A stretch of 64,000 bases of DNA from Eunapius fragilis (taxonomy: Eukaryota > Porifera > Demospongiae > Spongillida > Spongillidae). The translations under genes and the position numbers were made by a program. Within the stretch, counting starts at the first letter, position 1, and the number at the start of each line of letters is the position of its first letter. The stretch spans positions 991,001-1,055,000 of the forward strand of contig OY811985.1 in assembly GCA_963681505.1 (NCBI GenBank), read 5' to 3'. Under the pieces are notes generated by a model that saw nothing but the letters and a program-made list of their open reading frames with translations, ran no database searches and was not told where the DNA came from. Shown here piece after piece: positions 28,801 through 41,555 of the stretch.

Positions 28801-31800
28801 GGAATACACCACACCGTCTAGTGTAAACTGCATATCCGGATAGTTTACTGAGATTGTGATATAATGCCACAAGTTATCTCTCAACCCCGCGGGGTGGATG
28901 GCACGATCATACAGGAAGTCCACTTCAACCTCTGTGCCAATACCATTGTCACCGGTGATGCCAGGTAGGGCTGCTCGCGCGTAAAATACGGCAAACCTGG
29001 TAACTGACTTCTCGTATAAATGAAAGTATCGCAATGTTGAGGTATCTTCAAAGGCGAGTAAGTAGGTGGAGCCTTTCACCAAATCTTGGACCCACATTGA
29101 AACAGTAAAGTTGTTTGTAATGCCAAGTAGGCTGTTTCGTATAGTGCTAGACACGATAAGATTGTTACTAAAACTATCCAGTCCATTAAAGGTGTACACT
29201 GTGTCGCCACTACAGATGGTGGTGCTGGCTGTGGGCCCGCCAGAAGTTACGCCTTGAAAGAGGTTGTAGCTGGCGGCAAAGGACGCATTGCAAAGCGTAA
29301 AGGCGCTGCCGCATGTTGGTGCGCATTCGCAGCATCCCGACGTGAGTGGAAAAGCAGTAGCCTGTAAGAGAAAGAAAATAGCTATGAATACCACGGTATA
29401 TATAAGTACCGAAACACTCGCAAGCCGAAAATGCTACAAGTGCAACATACCCGCTGTGCTCAGCTGCATGTAGTACTACACCCCTAGTCTCGTACCCAGA
29501 CCATCAATCCCACAGCTTTACATACACTTCGTACTTGCTATCTAAAACTTCAATGGTTAACCTCAGGTACCGTTCGAAAATTACACGTAACTAGCTTCAA
29601 GACCCATGCACCCTATTCCCCTGCACCCTATTTTTAAGTGTACCTTATATGCATTGAACCAATATGAATTAATGTGGGGGGCCCTATTTCACTAAGGGGG
29701 TACCGAATCGCTAGTGAAATGGGGCCTTGCGGGGGTCCCAATTCCCTAGCGTTATTAGGCCGGCCGGCCCCAAATCGCTAGGGAAATGGGGCCGGGGGGA
29801 CCCATTTATAGGGGGGGGGGCCTACATCGCTACGACACCGCTACGTGGAAAGATCATCTTTCCACGTAGCGGTGATGTAATCCATCCGCAGCTGTGGGAT
29901 TGATGGTCTGGGTACGAGACTACTACTACACCCGTAACACCCCAGGTCCTTAGACCTGGCCTGACGCGCTTAGGAATTGAACATATTGGCGGTGTGGCAA
30001 TTGTTCTCTCCCCCCCCCCCCCCCCAGCAGCCCTAAAAACGGGGGCGCCAAAATGCAGTGAACCGAGTGTGTATTAGTATTAAAATTAAACCATTGTTTC
30101 GGATATTTGTTATTGATTTTTTAAGCGCTTTATATACTTCTGCCCCCCACCTGCCCTACAACCCCACTGTTGAATACGTGATTTTACACAATGCACATAC
30201 AAGACAAATTACTTAGCGCGCCTTTTTTGACTAGAACTTTATCTCTCGACTCCAGGTTTCGCTGTAGTTAATTATGTACCTTTTAAAATAAGCATAGCAG
30301 TGATGTAATCTACCCGCATGCATAACATTGGGTCTGGGCACGAAGAGTAATTCGTTTCGCTCCGCTAATTATTTCCATATATAGTGGTAGCGCGGGGACA
30401 AAACGTACAAACACGCGCCAAATTTCAATTTCATTCATGACAGAGTATGGATTAAAAAATAAAATAAAACTATGGAATCAAGTTGCGGAAAGCTTACATT
30501 TGGCGCGAATCCAGGTTGTTGTAATAATGCATTAATTGTACTCAACGGTAATGCTAACTGATATTAATGCTGATACATAAATATCTGTTAAAAGTATGAC
30601 TTACAGCTGCGCCGTTGAGTTGCGCTGTAAGGGCAGCCGTGCCTCTGGTAATGTCTGCTGTAGTGTCCTGGACGACCAAGGGTGTACCAGAAATACTGCT
30701 CAGGTAGACGCTGTAATTCTTAGTGTCAAGCAATATGTTTACAGCCGAACTAGTCGGAGTAATAACAGCTCCCACAACGGGGGTCACGTTGATGGTAACG
30801 TTGACTCCAACTGTATACACACCGTCTGTTACCTGGACCACAAACGTGTATGCAAGCTGTGTAAGTGATCCCGTAATGGTTATTGCACCCGTGGCGCTAT
30901 TTATAGCGAAGTTGGGCTGGGGACTAGCGAATGAGTACGTAAGGATATTTCCATCCACGTCCACCGCGGCCACTTGCCCAACAGACGGCGTGGAAAAGGT
31001 GTAACTGCTCTGCTTAAAATATGGCGGATGGAATAGCGTAATATTCACCGTGGCCGTTCCCGTTTTCGGAGGGTCCGTTAAGGGGCTGTCGGTGGCCAAG
31101 ACTGTGACAATGATGAATCGGGCAGTCTCGGAATTCACCGCGGTTGAAGAGTTCACCCGAATGACGCCCGTCTGTGGGTCTATGGCAAAGGCGTTCGGGG
31201 TGGTCTGCTGTGATATGGAGTAATATACTGGCCACCCGGATGGATCCACAGCTTTGACGTTCACCGACAAATTATTTCCGACCGTGGTGTTCTGAAACAG
31301 GCTGGTGTAGTAAGTCGATGCGCTGAAAACGGGCGGGTACAGGGTTGGCGGGATAAGAGTCAAGTGGATCACCGACGAGGGACCGCCTCCTACTGCGTCA
31401 TACGCCGTGACGGTGATGTTGCGCGGCGACAGTAGCGAGAGTGCGCTTACGGTCAGATTGGCGGTGTATTTTACAGTTGAGAGGAAGCTAAAATCGGACG
31501 GCAATGATGGGACGCCCTTTGAGAAAACGTACAACCCTCCGTTAATAGTGGCGACAAACCCGGGGGCGCTGTTGTACTGCAGCTTTTCTTCGCTTAGGCC
31601 CCCCTGGATCGCAAACTCCACTCTCGTGACATTGCTATCCGGATCACTGACGATGTTGGACAAGTTGGGATTCGTTACCACGGACACTGTCCTCTCCCCG
31701 TCTCCCACCACAAAGGAAAAGGTGAATTCGTTTCCTCCGGCGGCAAATAGGTTGAGCGTGGGCCTGATCCCCTGCGCGTGTCCGGATGTAACGAGGGAAA

Positions 31801-31843
31801 GTGCCAGCAGGACTCCCCCGAGCAGCGAGTTGAATGCAGCCAT
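1526..31843 (-). CDS. giant cadherin/LamG single-pass membrane protein, 9,205 aa, 8 exons
   Basis: Probable cell-surface adhesion protein. Exons: 31843-30605, 29361-28369, 28299-22926, 22470-22262, 22103-22012, 21929-21526, 21141-2494 and 2184-1526. All junctions are GT-AG, phases agree, and 27,618 nt close in frame. The start is the methionine before a hydrophobic signal peptide (residues 1-23) that ends at HAQG; an upstream in-frame ATG would bury it. Roughly three dozen cadherin repeats are visible (linkers such as DINDNAP, LDENDNAP, NDHPPVF), with an unbroken tract at about residues 4350-6480. They alternate with repeats that open DLNG...GIDY and end ALRxVxYxN, like the region after calsyntenin's LamG. 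LamG-like domains lie at about 450-660, 6535-6735, 7670-7920 and 8820-8987. There are no EGF repeats. Two furin-like sites (RKKR 9127-9130, RHKR 9147-9150) precede a transmembrane helix (9169-9189) and a 16-residue tail without a catenin-binding motif. No orthologue name is assigned. Confidence 0.92.
22527..22912. repeat. CA-rich compound microsatellite in a cadherin intron
   Basis: Blocks of (CA)n, ACATACAC and ACCACC fill most of the intron between exons 3 and 4. The exon-3 frame stays open through it. The GTAAGC donor at 22925 and the downstream exon phases show that the repeat is intronic. Confidence 0.9.
29485..29922. mobile_element. foldback MITE, copy C, longer form
   Basis: A 438-bp element in the first cadherin intron with the same termini as copies A and B (TAGTCTCGTACCCAGACC and the inverse). 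The right end carries the same CACGTAGCGGTGATGTAATC arm. The flanks are similar (CTACACCC-like) but not an exact 9-bp duplicate. The interior, 29640-29820, holds a second, G-rich inverted repeat (CCCTATTTCACTA with TAGTGAAATGGGG), so the copy may be composite. Confidence 0.8.
30297..30349. mobile_element. truncated MITE fragment
   Basis: GCAGTGATGTAATC followed by ATTGGGTCTGGGCACG resembles the right halves of MITE copies A and B, but there is no matching left end. It is a decayed remnant in the first cadherin intron. Confidence 0.6.
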
Positions 31844-32228
31844 GGGATGCGCTCGGAGCTTATAGGGCGACCACCTGGATTCTAAAGGACACACGCAAAA
31901 AAAAAAAAAGAAGAAAAAGAAAATGCTTAAGGGGAGGGGCTCGTAGCAAACACTAGATAGCTAGTGGGGGTGGGGCTGGGAGCTTGGTTGCAAAGCAGAC
32001 ATGCATTCGTGAGGCTGCATGCATCGGTGAGAGAATGCTAGCTCCGATTAACTCACAGTTCAGACTAATGATTATATTCTTCCTTATCTCTGTGCTTCCT
32101 TCGTGCAAGTTAGCTTAAGAGCGTATATGAGAGTCCTGGGAAATAATAACTTAATAAGTGGCGGGTAAGCAAGGCATGAATTTGATTTTCCTGTTTGTCG
32201 TAGTTCTATATATATTCACTGTAATGTA

Positions 32229-32246
32229 TCACGTGATTGGCGCCAA
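32229..32246 (+). promoter_or_regulatory. E-box plus E2F-like palindrome before RFC4
   Basis: TCACGTGATTGGCGCCAA lies 16-33 bp upstream of the RFC4 start codon. It contains a palindromic E-box (TCACGTGA), an inverted CCAAT box (ATTGG) and the E2F-type palindrome TTGGCGCCAA. RFC subunits are S-phase genes and known E2F targets in animals, so an E2F site here is plausible. The 418-bp gap to the cadherin start codon is probably a shared divergent promoter region. Site function is inference. Confidence 0.5.
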
Positions 32247-32261
32247 CTGTGTTTTATACAC

Positions 32262-32625
32262 ATGGACGCATTCTTAAAAGGAACTGCTCGGAGTTCAAAA
32301 GGAACTACGCCGAAGACTGCGGAACGCAAAAATATCCCGTGGGTGGAAAAGTAGTACGTGAAAATTGCCAGAGGCGTCGGGAACGGTACTTGATGCATCA
32401 CGTGACTTCCCTCCAGCCGCCCACATTCAGTAGATGACTTAGTTTATCAGGAAGAAGTAGTGTCGGTACTCAAAAAATGCCTGCAAGGAGCAGATGTAAG
32501 AGTACTAAATGGTCTGATGATGTCTATAATTCGGTTTACCATTTTAGGTACCAAACTTGCTGTTCTATGGGCCTCCAGGCACTGGAAAGACATCAGCTAT
32601 ACTGGCTGTTTCTAGGCAGCTATAT

Positions 32626-32691
<66 letters not shown>

Positions 32692-34183
32692 CACCACCTG
32701 TCTGCTTACCATCCCATTCTCTACCCCCCCCCCCCCCCCCACCCCTCCCCACACAACTCTGTCCCAGACCAGAGCTCTTCAAGTCTCGTGTTTTAGAGCT
32801 GAATGCTTCTGATGAACGTGGTATACAGGTTGTTAGGGAGAAGATCAAGACATTTGCACAGCAGTCTGTGTCAGTCACAGTGAGATCAGAGTAAGGCACA
32901 TGGCCACCTCCCACATCACATGACCACCTCCCACACCACATGACCACCTCCCACACCACATGGCCACCTCTCACACCACATGGCCACCTCCCCCCCCCCC
33001 CCCCCCCCCCCCCCCCCCGCCAAATGGGCCACCTCCCACACCACATGGCCACCTCCACCATATGACCACCTCCCACACCACATGGCCACCTCCCTTACCC
33101 CCACCACCACATGGCCACCTTGATGACTGCCCCTCCCCCCCCACTCCTTGTTCTGCCCCTCCTCCTATTGACCTCTTGGTATGGTTCATTGGATGTCAAC
33201 ACTCTGGCTATGCATATTATTCATAAGGAGTAGAGGGGGGAAGGTGTGTGCAAGCTGGATATGAATAAGGCTCCAGGTGTGTATAATTATACTGTGGTAT
33301 AGAAAAACAAGTAATGAATTTCATCATCCATGTATGTATGCATGTGTACATGGGTATGTGTGTGTACACAAGTATATATGTGTGCATGTGTACATGTGTG
33401 CATGTATGTATGCATGTGCGTGTGTGCAGGTATATATATGTGCCTTACATGTATATGTGTGTACATGCGTATATGTGGTATGTGTGTGTAGGTGTGTACT
33501 GTTATATGGGTTGTTTGCATGTACACGTTAATATTGGTGCTTTAAATACATTCAGTCTTGTTGCCCCTCTTCCTCCCATAGTGGCCATCCATACCCATCT
33601 TTTAAAATCATTATCCTCGACGAAGCGGACTCCATGACCAACGCGGCTCAGGTGTGGTAACATCTCACCAGTTTGAATTTTTAGTACAAAATACCCTCAC
33701 GTCACATAATGACACTCAACCCCCCACCTCACATTTATCACACACACACAACACACACTGCAGGCAGCTCTACGGAGGACCATGGAGAAAGAGTCAAAGA
33801 CGACACGGTTTTGTTTGATATGCAACTATGTTAGCAGGTTCGATCTGTTTGCTGGTTTTGTGGGAGGGGCTGCTGCTGCAGCATGTGACAATTATGTCAT
33901 TTACAGAATAATTGAACCTCTGACCTCTCGATGCTCCAAGTTTCGATTCAAACCTTTGGCTGTAGATGTCTTGAGGAGCAGACTGGAGTACATTGCTGAG
34001 AAGGAAGACGTGAAATGCCAACCAGGGGTGGGTGTGGCCAGTGGCAGGACATGCTTCAGTGTGCACATGTGAAATGCCTTCACACAGGTGATCGATAAAG
34101 TTGTGCAGGTGTCTGAAGGAGACCTGAGGAAAGTGAGCAGGAGCTATGGTTTGGAACCTCATCTCCCATTCCCTTACCTACAT

Positions 34184-34245
<62 letters not shown>

Positions 34246-34383
34246 TACCCCCTCTCTCCTTCCCTGCAGGCTATCACCTTCCTTCAGAGTGCCCATAGGT
34301 TCAAAACCGGTGACTTCATTACACCATATGACATCCTTGAGATTGCAGGGGTATGTATGTTGGCAAGCAGATGTCCTTTGATA

Positions 34384-34435
<52 letters not shown>

Positions 34436-35205
34436 TAGGTTATCCCAGAACCCGTAATTGATGATCTAATTAAGGCCTGCTATTCTGGCTGCTATGACCG
34501 ACTGCAGACATGTGTAAAGGTACAGCAATCATCTGCCACAGCTGTGTGGTTACACTCCCCTCTTGTGCAGTCACTGATGGCTGATGGATACTCATCTGCT
34601 CAGACAATCAACCAGGTACGTTGTTTCTTTTAGAGTCACCTTTCCATGTTTGGTGGTCTAGGAGTGTGTCCAAGTTATTGTTGAGTGCATTCATGATCAG
34701 ATGTTGATCATCTAGTGAATGGCATTGCATTGGAGTAGACAGGTTTGGGGATAAGTGGAATGACAATCATTAGAACTCAATGGGAACTTAAGGGGTGCAG
34801 CAAGGGGAGGTTATTAAGGAGATTCAATTTGGAATATTAGAGCAGTGTAAATTTGACCTCAGTGTGACTCCATTGTGTTTCATCCACTCCACAATGCATT
34901 CATATATGCATGTATGTGACACTCTTACGCCTAAAGCTCCACGACAAGCTTGTTAGCGATGAGTCCCTCACAGACAAGTGCAAATCTCTGATATTGGAGA
35001 GGATGGGGGTGAGTTGGGAAACAGAGACTTGGGAGGGGACTAGTAGTCTGTATATAAAAACAGTCGCAAAGTTCTTACCTCCCGTCCACCCCCACCCCCC
35101 TGACAGCTTATAGACAAACGCCTGCTTGATGGGGGAGATGAGTTCCTGCAGCTAATGGATCTGTGCACTGTAGTGATGAACCAGTTTTGCCACCCAGCTG
35201 AATAG
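32262..35205 (+). CDS. RFC4: replication factor C subunit 4, clamp-loader ATPase, 353 aa
   Basis: Small AAA+ subunit of the nuclear RFC complex that loads PCNA on primed DNA. Exons: 32262-32353, 32417-32495, 32548-32627, 32768-32890, 33582-33651, 33764-33837, 33907-34027, 34088-34132, 34270-34350, 34439-34519, 34571-34615, 34937-35008 and 35107-35205. They total 1,062 nt and close in frame. The protein begins [15 protein letters not shown], like human RFC4, then PWVEKYRP. Walker A is GPPGTGKTS, Walker B LDEAD, sensor 1 ICNY, and the arginine-finger SRC motif is [27 protein letters not shown] and [16 protein letters not shown] identify RFC4 rather than RFC2 or RFC5. The exon-3 donor (GG|GTGTGTG) runs straight into a (TG)n tract, and introns 8 and 9 carry (CA)n. 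The 3' end faces PHF14 across 345 bp. Confidence 0.95.
32628..32690. repeat. (TG)n microsatellite starting at an RFC4 splice donor
   Basis: About 60 bp of TG begins at the donor of RFC4 exon 3, so the 5' splice site is itself part of the microsatellite. Confidence 0.95.
32895..33130. repeat. C-rich short tandem repeats in an RFC4 intron
   Basis: Degenerate units of about 20 bp (ACATGGCCACCTCCCACACC) are interrupted by a poly-C run of about 28 bp near 32990-33018. Confidence 0.85.
34187..34243. repeat. (CA)n microsatellite, RFC4 intron
   Basis: An intronic CA array in RFC4. A second array of similar size lies at about 34386-34432 in the next intron. Confidence 0.95.
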
Positions 35206-35550
35206 CATGAAATAGTGTCATGCATGTCTTAATACGATAGTTCATGTGTGGGTTGTGCTTGTTCTGTAATATCAAGTCCCACTATAACACAACAACTTTG
35301 GTACATGCATGCACGTCTCAGTCATGACACCTACTGATACTCTAGTAAAAACACAAAAGTGTCTACTAATAGAACACCTAGGTGATGGTTCACAACTTTT
35401 TAAACTCAGCTCAGCTCTGCTTCCTCTTTGTCTAGCAGGGAGGAGAGGCAATGTCCACACAGTGCTATCATACACAGATATAAAGGTTTTTGCACATACA
35501 TACCACCAATGATTGCTCGCTGATATGCTAACATCATTGGGAGTACAGGC

Positions 35551-38500
35551 TTATAGCACTCCATATAGCATTGGGGGGGGAGGGGGTACTCCATACACAG
35601 GCTTATAGCATTGGGGAGGGAGTGTACTCCTCCATACACATTGGCTTACAGCATTGGGAGGGGTGTACTCCATACACATTGGTTTTGGAGGGTGTATCTT
35701 GCGGCCAGACCGTGAGGTACAAAGTGTAATGCGTTCTCTGTCATCCTTAGGGGGTACAGGGCTAATTTCGCTGTCACTGCTTCGACAGCACTCTTGACAC
35801 TGCCTGGAGGAGGAGGTGGGGTTGGGGAGTGTGTGAGGGTAATGTTGGTAGGTGTGTTGGTCTCACCAGCCCCACTTGGTGCTCTTCTTGGGTACACGTG
35901 CAAGGGGAGGGTCCAGACAAGTAATGTGGTATGACCCATTACAGGTGTCGCACATGACCATCAGGTGAGGGTCAAGTGTCTGCTTACAAGTAACACAACT
36001 GCGTGAGGAAGGAAAAGCTGAGGGGGGCATCCCCCTGGCATGTGACCATTGGAGAGACCTTTTCCTATCAGGTTTTTCATTCTTGTCTTTGTCCTCATGT
36101 GCCTCTTTATTGTTGAATATATCGGGGAATTCAGCTACATCCTTTTAAAATATATGAAAATGATATGTGGGTAACCTAACAATTAATACACACACACAAA
36201 GCACACATACACACACACTTGCACACAAACCTTTTTGGCCAGTCTATTCAGCTTCATGTAGAGGTCCATGGTCTGCTCTCTAGCCATCAATCCCTCTGTC
36301 TTCAGACTGGCCAGCCTCTCTTCTGTCCGGGACAGCTGCTGCTGAGTCTCCTGCTCCAGCTTCCTCAGCTCCTCATTGGCAGTGACCAGTACTCTGTTCT
36401 CAGCCTGGAGGGACTGTACCAGCTCCCTCCTGGCTATGAGATGGGAGGGTGAGGATAACATGTGTCAATGGTGAGAGGTGAGGGTGGGAAGGAGGATGTG
36501 TGAGGAAGGGTGGGAAAGAGGAACATGTGGTTACATACCTTGGTAGTAGTCCACAAATTCAGACGTGAGTGCTGGAGCAACCTTTGTGAGTGTAGAGGTC
36601 GTCTTCTTCCTGGACAGAGAGCCTGCTCCCTGGACGGTCTAATGATGGAAAAGGAAACCTCTGAGTTGATGGGGAGCATTAAATGGGATGCAGTGGAAGG
36701 GGAAAGAGATGCAGGATAACAGAGGTGTGGGATAGGAAAGGAGTGTGGGGGGATGTACCTGCAGAGAGCCTCCATTAATGTGCTTGGCCTGAGGGACCTT
36801 CCTATGAGATGCTACGGGACAACAACGATTAACCCTCTGCACAACGCCCAATGGTAGCAGCTGGATGTGTTACCAGTAGTGTTGCTCTTGTCACCCTTCA
36901 CAGCACACTGAGCATCAAGCCCGTTCATTCCATGGCGGTAGTAGTCCTGCATCTTCTTGAAGCTCATGACATATTCCTTCTTGGCTTGCTCAAGGTACTG
37001 AAGAGTCTGGGCATGGAGAGAAGGAGTAGTAGCTTCTTAAAAGCTAGGTCTGTACGTATGGCTGTGGATGGGTTGCATGAGATGGGACCACTAACCCTCT
37101 TAAGGTCTGTACGTATGGCTGTGGATGGGTTGCAGGACCACTAACCCTCTTAAGGTCTGTACGTATGGCTGTGGATGGGTTGCAGGACCACTAACCCTCT
37201 TAAGGTCTGTACATATGGCTGTGGATGGGTTGCAGGACCACTAACCCTCTTAAGGTCTGTACGTATGGCTGTGGATGGGTTGCAGGACCACTAACCCTCT
37301 AAGGTCTGTACGTGGATGGGTTGCAGGACCACTAACCCTCTTAAGGTCTGTACGTATGGCTGTGGATGGGTTGCAGGACCACTAACCCTCTTAAGGTCTG
37401 TACGTATGGCTGTGGATGGGTTGCAGGACCACTAACCCTCTTAAGGTCCTGTACGTATGGCTGTGGATGGGTTGCAGGACCACTAACCCTCTTAAGGTCT
37501 GTACATATGGCTGTGGATGGGTTGCAGGACCACTAACCCTCTTAAGGTCTGTACGTATGGCTGTGGATGGATTGCACGAGATGAGACTACTAACCCTCTC
37601 ATCTGTAGTGTCAAACTTGAAGTTCTTCTGCCTCGCCATCATATTAGTAAAAGCTCGTCGCTATGGATACACACAAGTGTCACAACATTGAATAGCAGAG
37701 GTGCACACGAGTCCCCATACCGCTCTCCTTGACATGTCCTTGTCGGCGTGCGGTTTGCAGTGAGCAAAGTATGGGTCAGCTATCTCCGTCTGGTGGAGGA
37801 GTGGGTGAGGGTGATAAGCACGACGGAGTGCCAGCGGCCATCCTTACGTCATCATCCTTATCCTCAGCCTCACAAAGGAGACCATGCTTCTGGGCACTAC
37901 ATGTCAGGTGATGTCAGGTGATGTCAGGTGATGTCAGGTGCAATGGCAGTGTTATATGGGAGTGGGAAGGATAGGCAAAAGGAGGATGGAAGAGGAGGAG
38001 GAGGACAAGAGAAGAGACAAAGGGGAAGAGAGGGGAGGAGGAGGGAAGAGAGACACATAGGGAAAGTGAAGGTCTAGAGTCACCTACCAAGTGGCATGAA
38101 ATGTGCTCTTGCAAAATCCAGCATCACATCCAATGCACACGCCAGTCCTGCTAATGTCTGCTTTCTCACATAGCTGACAGGCCTGAGGGTGTGATCGTGT
38201 GTGTTGTGTGTGTGTGTGCACATGTTATGGATAAGAGGTATCGTTATAGGGTTGATGCACTGTTTGCAGACATGTCCCTTCGTTGGAGCAGACATGTCCC
38301 TTCTTCATTGCTCTACGCCCTGACGCTAACCTTGGCACCCCACCGCGAGCGGTGGAGGCGGTCAAGTGTGATCCCACTGAGGAGCTTGGGGTTAACGTAC
38401 TCCACTCCAGGTGTGTAGAGACAGCACACCATGTGGACCCAACTAGCATGGGGATGAAGTCACATTACACATCTACACACACATCTACACATACACACAT

Positions 38501-39921
38501 CCACACATACCACACACATACACACATACCACATACATACAATCATCCACACACATGTACCTTCCAGTGATGGTTTCCTTAAACAATCCAGCAAGGTTTG
38601 GACACAGCTCACAGACCTGCAGAGGCCACATATGGAGAAGCACTTCCAGATATTTTAAGCATACTCCTCCCCTCTAGAGAGGCATGCTCCTCCCCTCTAG
38701 AGAGGCATGCTCCACCCCTCTATGCATGCCCCTCCCTTCTTAGGCATGCTCCTCCCCTCTAGGCATGCCCCTCCCCTCTAGGCATGCTCCTCCCCTCTAG
38801 GCATGCCCCTCCCCTCTAGGCATGCCCCTCCCCTCTTAGACATGCCCCTCCCCTCTTAGGCATGCCCCTCCCCTCTTAGACATGCCCCTCCCCTCTTAGG
38901 CATGCTCCTCCCCTCTAGACATGCCCCTCCCCCTATCTCACAGGTGACTTGATCCCAGCTTTACAAGGATCACAAAACCATGGAACAGTCGTGAAAGAAG
39001 AGACATCTGATTTGGAGTCTTGCTCTTCAACATCATCATCATCATCAGGGACACCATAGCAACCTGAGGTGGAGAGAGGGTATCGCTAGTGGTAGGAGTG
39101 GCAAGTGGTTGAGGAAGTTATCCAAACCACACTATCATCTACGTATATGTTGCCGGCCTGCTAACAAACTCTATGCAGTTTTTATATGGTTCTAAAAATT
39201 ATAAGTTCTTTATGATCGTCATGCCTGATGATTAGAGGAGACATGTCTACTGATCAGGTGTGTACCGTGGAGACATGTCTACTGATCAGGTGTGTACTGT
39301 GGAGACATGTCTACTGATCAGGTGTGTACCGTGGAGACATGTCTACTGATCAGGTGTGTACTGTGGAGACATGTCTACTGATCAGGTGTGTACTGTGGAG
39401 ACATGTCTACTGATCAGGTGTGTACTGTGGAGACATGTCTACTGATCAGGTGTGTACTCTACTGATGTCTGCCCACCTTCATGAACAGCTATTCCACAGC
39501 AGTCACAGGCTACAATATCTCCTCCTGACTCACTAAGGGGTGAGGAATAGCAGGCATGAAGCACCCATCCGTGGGGAGGGGGGGGGGGGGGGGCAGTACC
39601 TGTCTCCTAGGCACACTGCACAAAGGAGCACACCATCATCTCCATGTATCTCCTAGAGAGGACAGGGCAATTAATTCAATCACACACATCATGCACACAC
39701 ATAAGCACACATCATGCACACACAACATGCACATGGCGTGTGTACACACGAGTGAACGCACACTCACAATACACCAAGCGCATACACGCATGTGCACACA
39801 TGTACACAATGCTCCACACACAACTGCACTCATGAACCAACCTGTGACTTGCTGTCAGTTTCCATCACTCCAACTTCATTTTTATTTTCAGCTGCACCTA
39901 AATATACATGCCAGACACACA

Positions 39922-39964
<43 letters not shown>

Positions 39965-41505
39965 GATATTCTGTTAGTGAATAACCACCACAAAATGTAC
40001 AAACCTTCCCCAGTGTCCATGCCATCCTCCTCCCCATTCTCTTCTTCATCACCATCACTACTACCTTCACTGCTGCTGGCACCAGTGTCCACTTCACTAG
40101 CTGTAGAACGTGCATGAAATATACACCCATCAGCACATAACATCACCAGATCACTGGCTAGACATGAAATATACACCCATCAGCACATAACATCACCAGA
40201 TCACTGGCTAGACATGAAATATACACCATCAGCACATAACATCACCAGATCACTGGCTAGACATGAAATATACACCATCAGCACATAACATCACCAGATC
40301 ACTGGCTAGACATGAAATATACACCCATCAGCACATAACATCACCAGATCACTGGCTAGACATGAAATATACACCATCAGCACATAACATCACCAGATCA
40401 CTGGCTAGACATGAAATATACACCCATCAGCACATAACATCACCAGATCACTGGCTAGACATGAAATATACACCATCAGCACATAACATCACCAGATCAC
40501 TGGCTAGACATGAAATATACACCCATCAGCACATAACATCACCAGATCACTGGCTAGACATGAAATATACACCCATCAGCACATAACATCACCAGATCAC
40601 TGGCTAGACATGAAATATACACCCATCAGCACGTAACATCGCCAGATCACTGGCTAGACATGAAATATACACCCATCAGCACATAACATCACCAGATCAC
40701 TGGCTAGACATGAAATATACACCATCAGCACATAACATCACCAGATCACTGGCTAGACATGAAATATATACCCATCAGCACATAACATCACCAGATCACT
40801 GGCTAGACATGAAATATACACCCATCAGCACATAACATCACCAGATCACTGGCTAGACATGAAATATACACCATCAGCACATAACATCACCAGATCACTG
40901 GCTAGACATGAAATATACACCCATCAGCACATAACATCACCAGATCACAGGCTAGACATGAAATATACACCCATCAGCACATAACATCACCAGATCACTG
41001 GCTAGACATGAAATATACACCCATCAGCACATAACATCACCAGATCACTGGCTAGACATGAAATATACACCCATCAGCACATAACATCACCAGATCACTG
41101 GCTAGACATAACATACCTACAACATCACCAGATCATATTGGCTAGACAAAATAACTCCATCAGCACACAATATCACCATCACACAGTAGACACATTCAAA
41201 TAATACAGCCATGTGTTTTATAAGAGTGAAATAGTCCATTTCAAATTTAAAACAAGTTGCTTCCTACTTTAGTAAGCACCTATAATAAGCAGTTTTAATA
41301 AGTGACTTTAATAAGCTGCAACAGATAGGGTTTCAGAGCTCCAAAAATACTCAATGCAATATGAAGGTTCCTTAGAAATATGAAGGCCCCTTTAGTAGTT
41401 GTTGGTTCCTTTAATATGCAGACCATAAGTAATATGTCAAGGTTCCTTTTAGCAATATAATATGAAGTCTCTTAGCAATAAAAATGCTCACACACACACG
41501 CACAT

Positions 41506-41555
<50 letters not shown>

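Noticed and set aside
40107..41107. Regular 50-bp repeats resembling a CRISPR array
   Set aside because: Repeats are head to tail with no unique spacers, and the context is a eukaryotic intron. It is a minisatellite.
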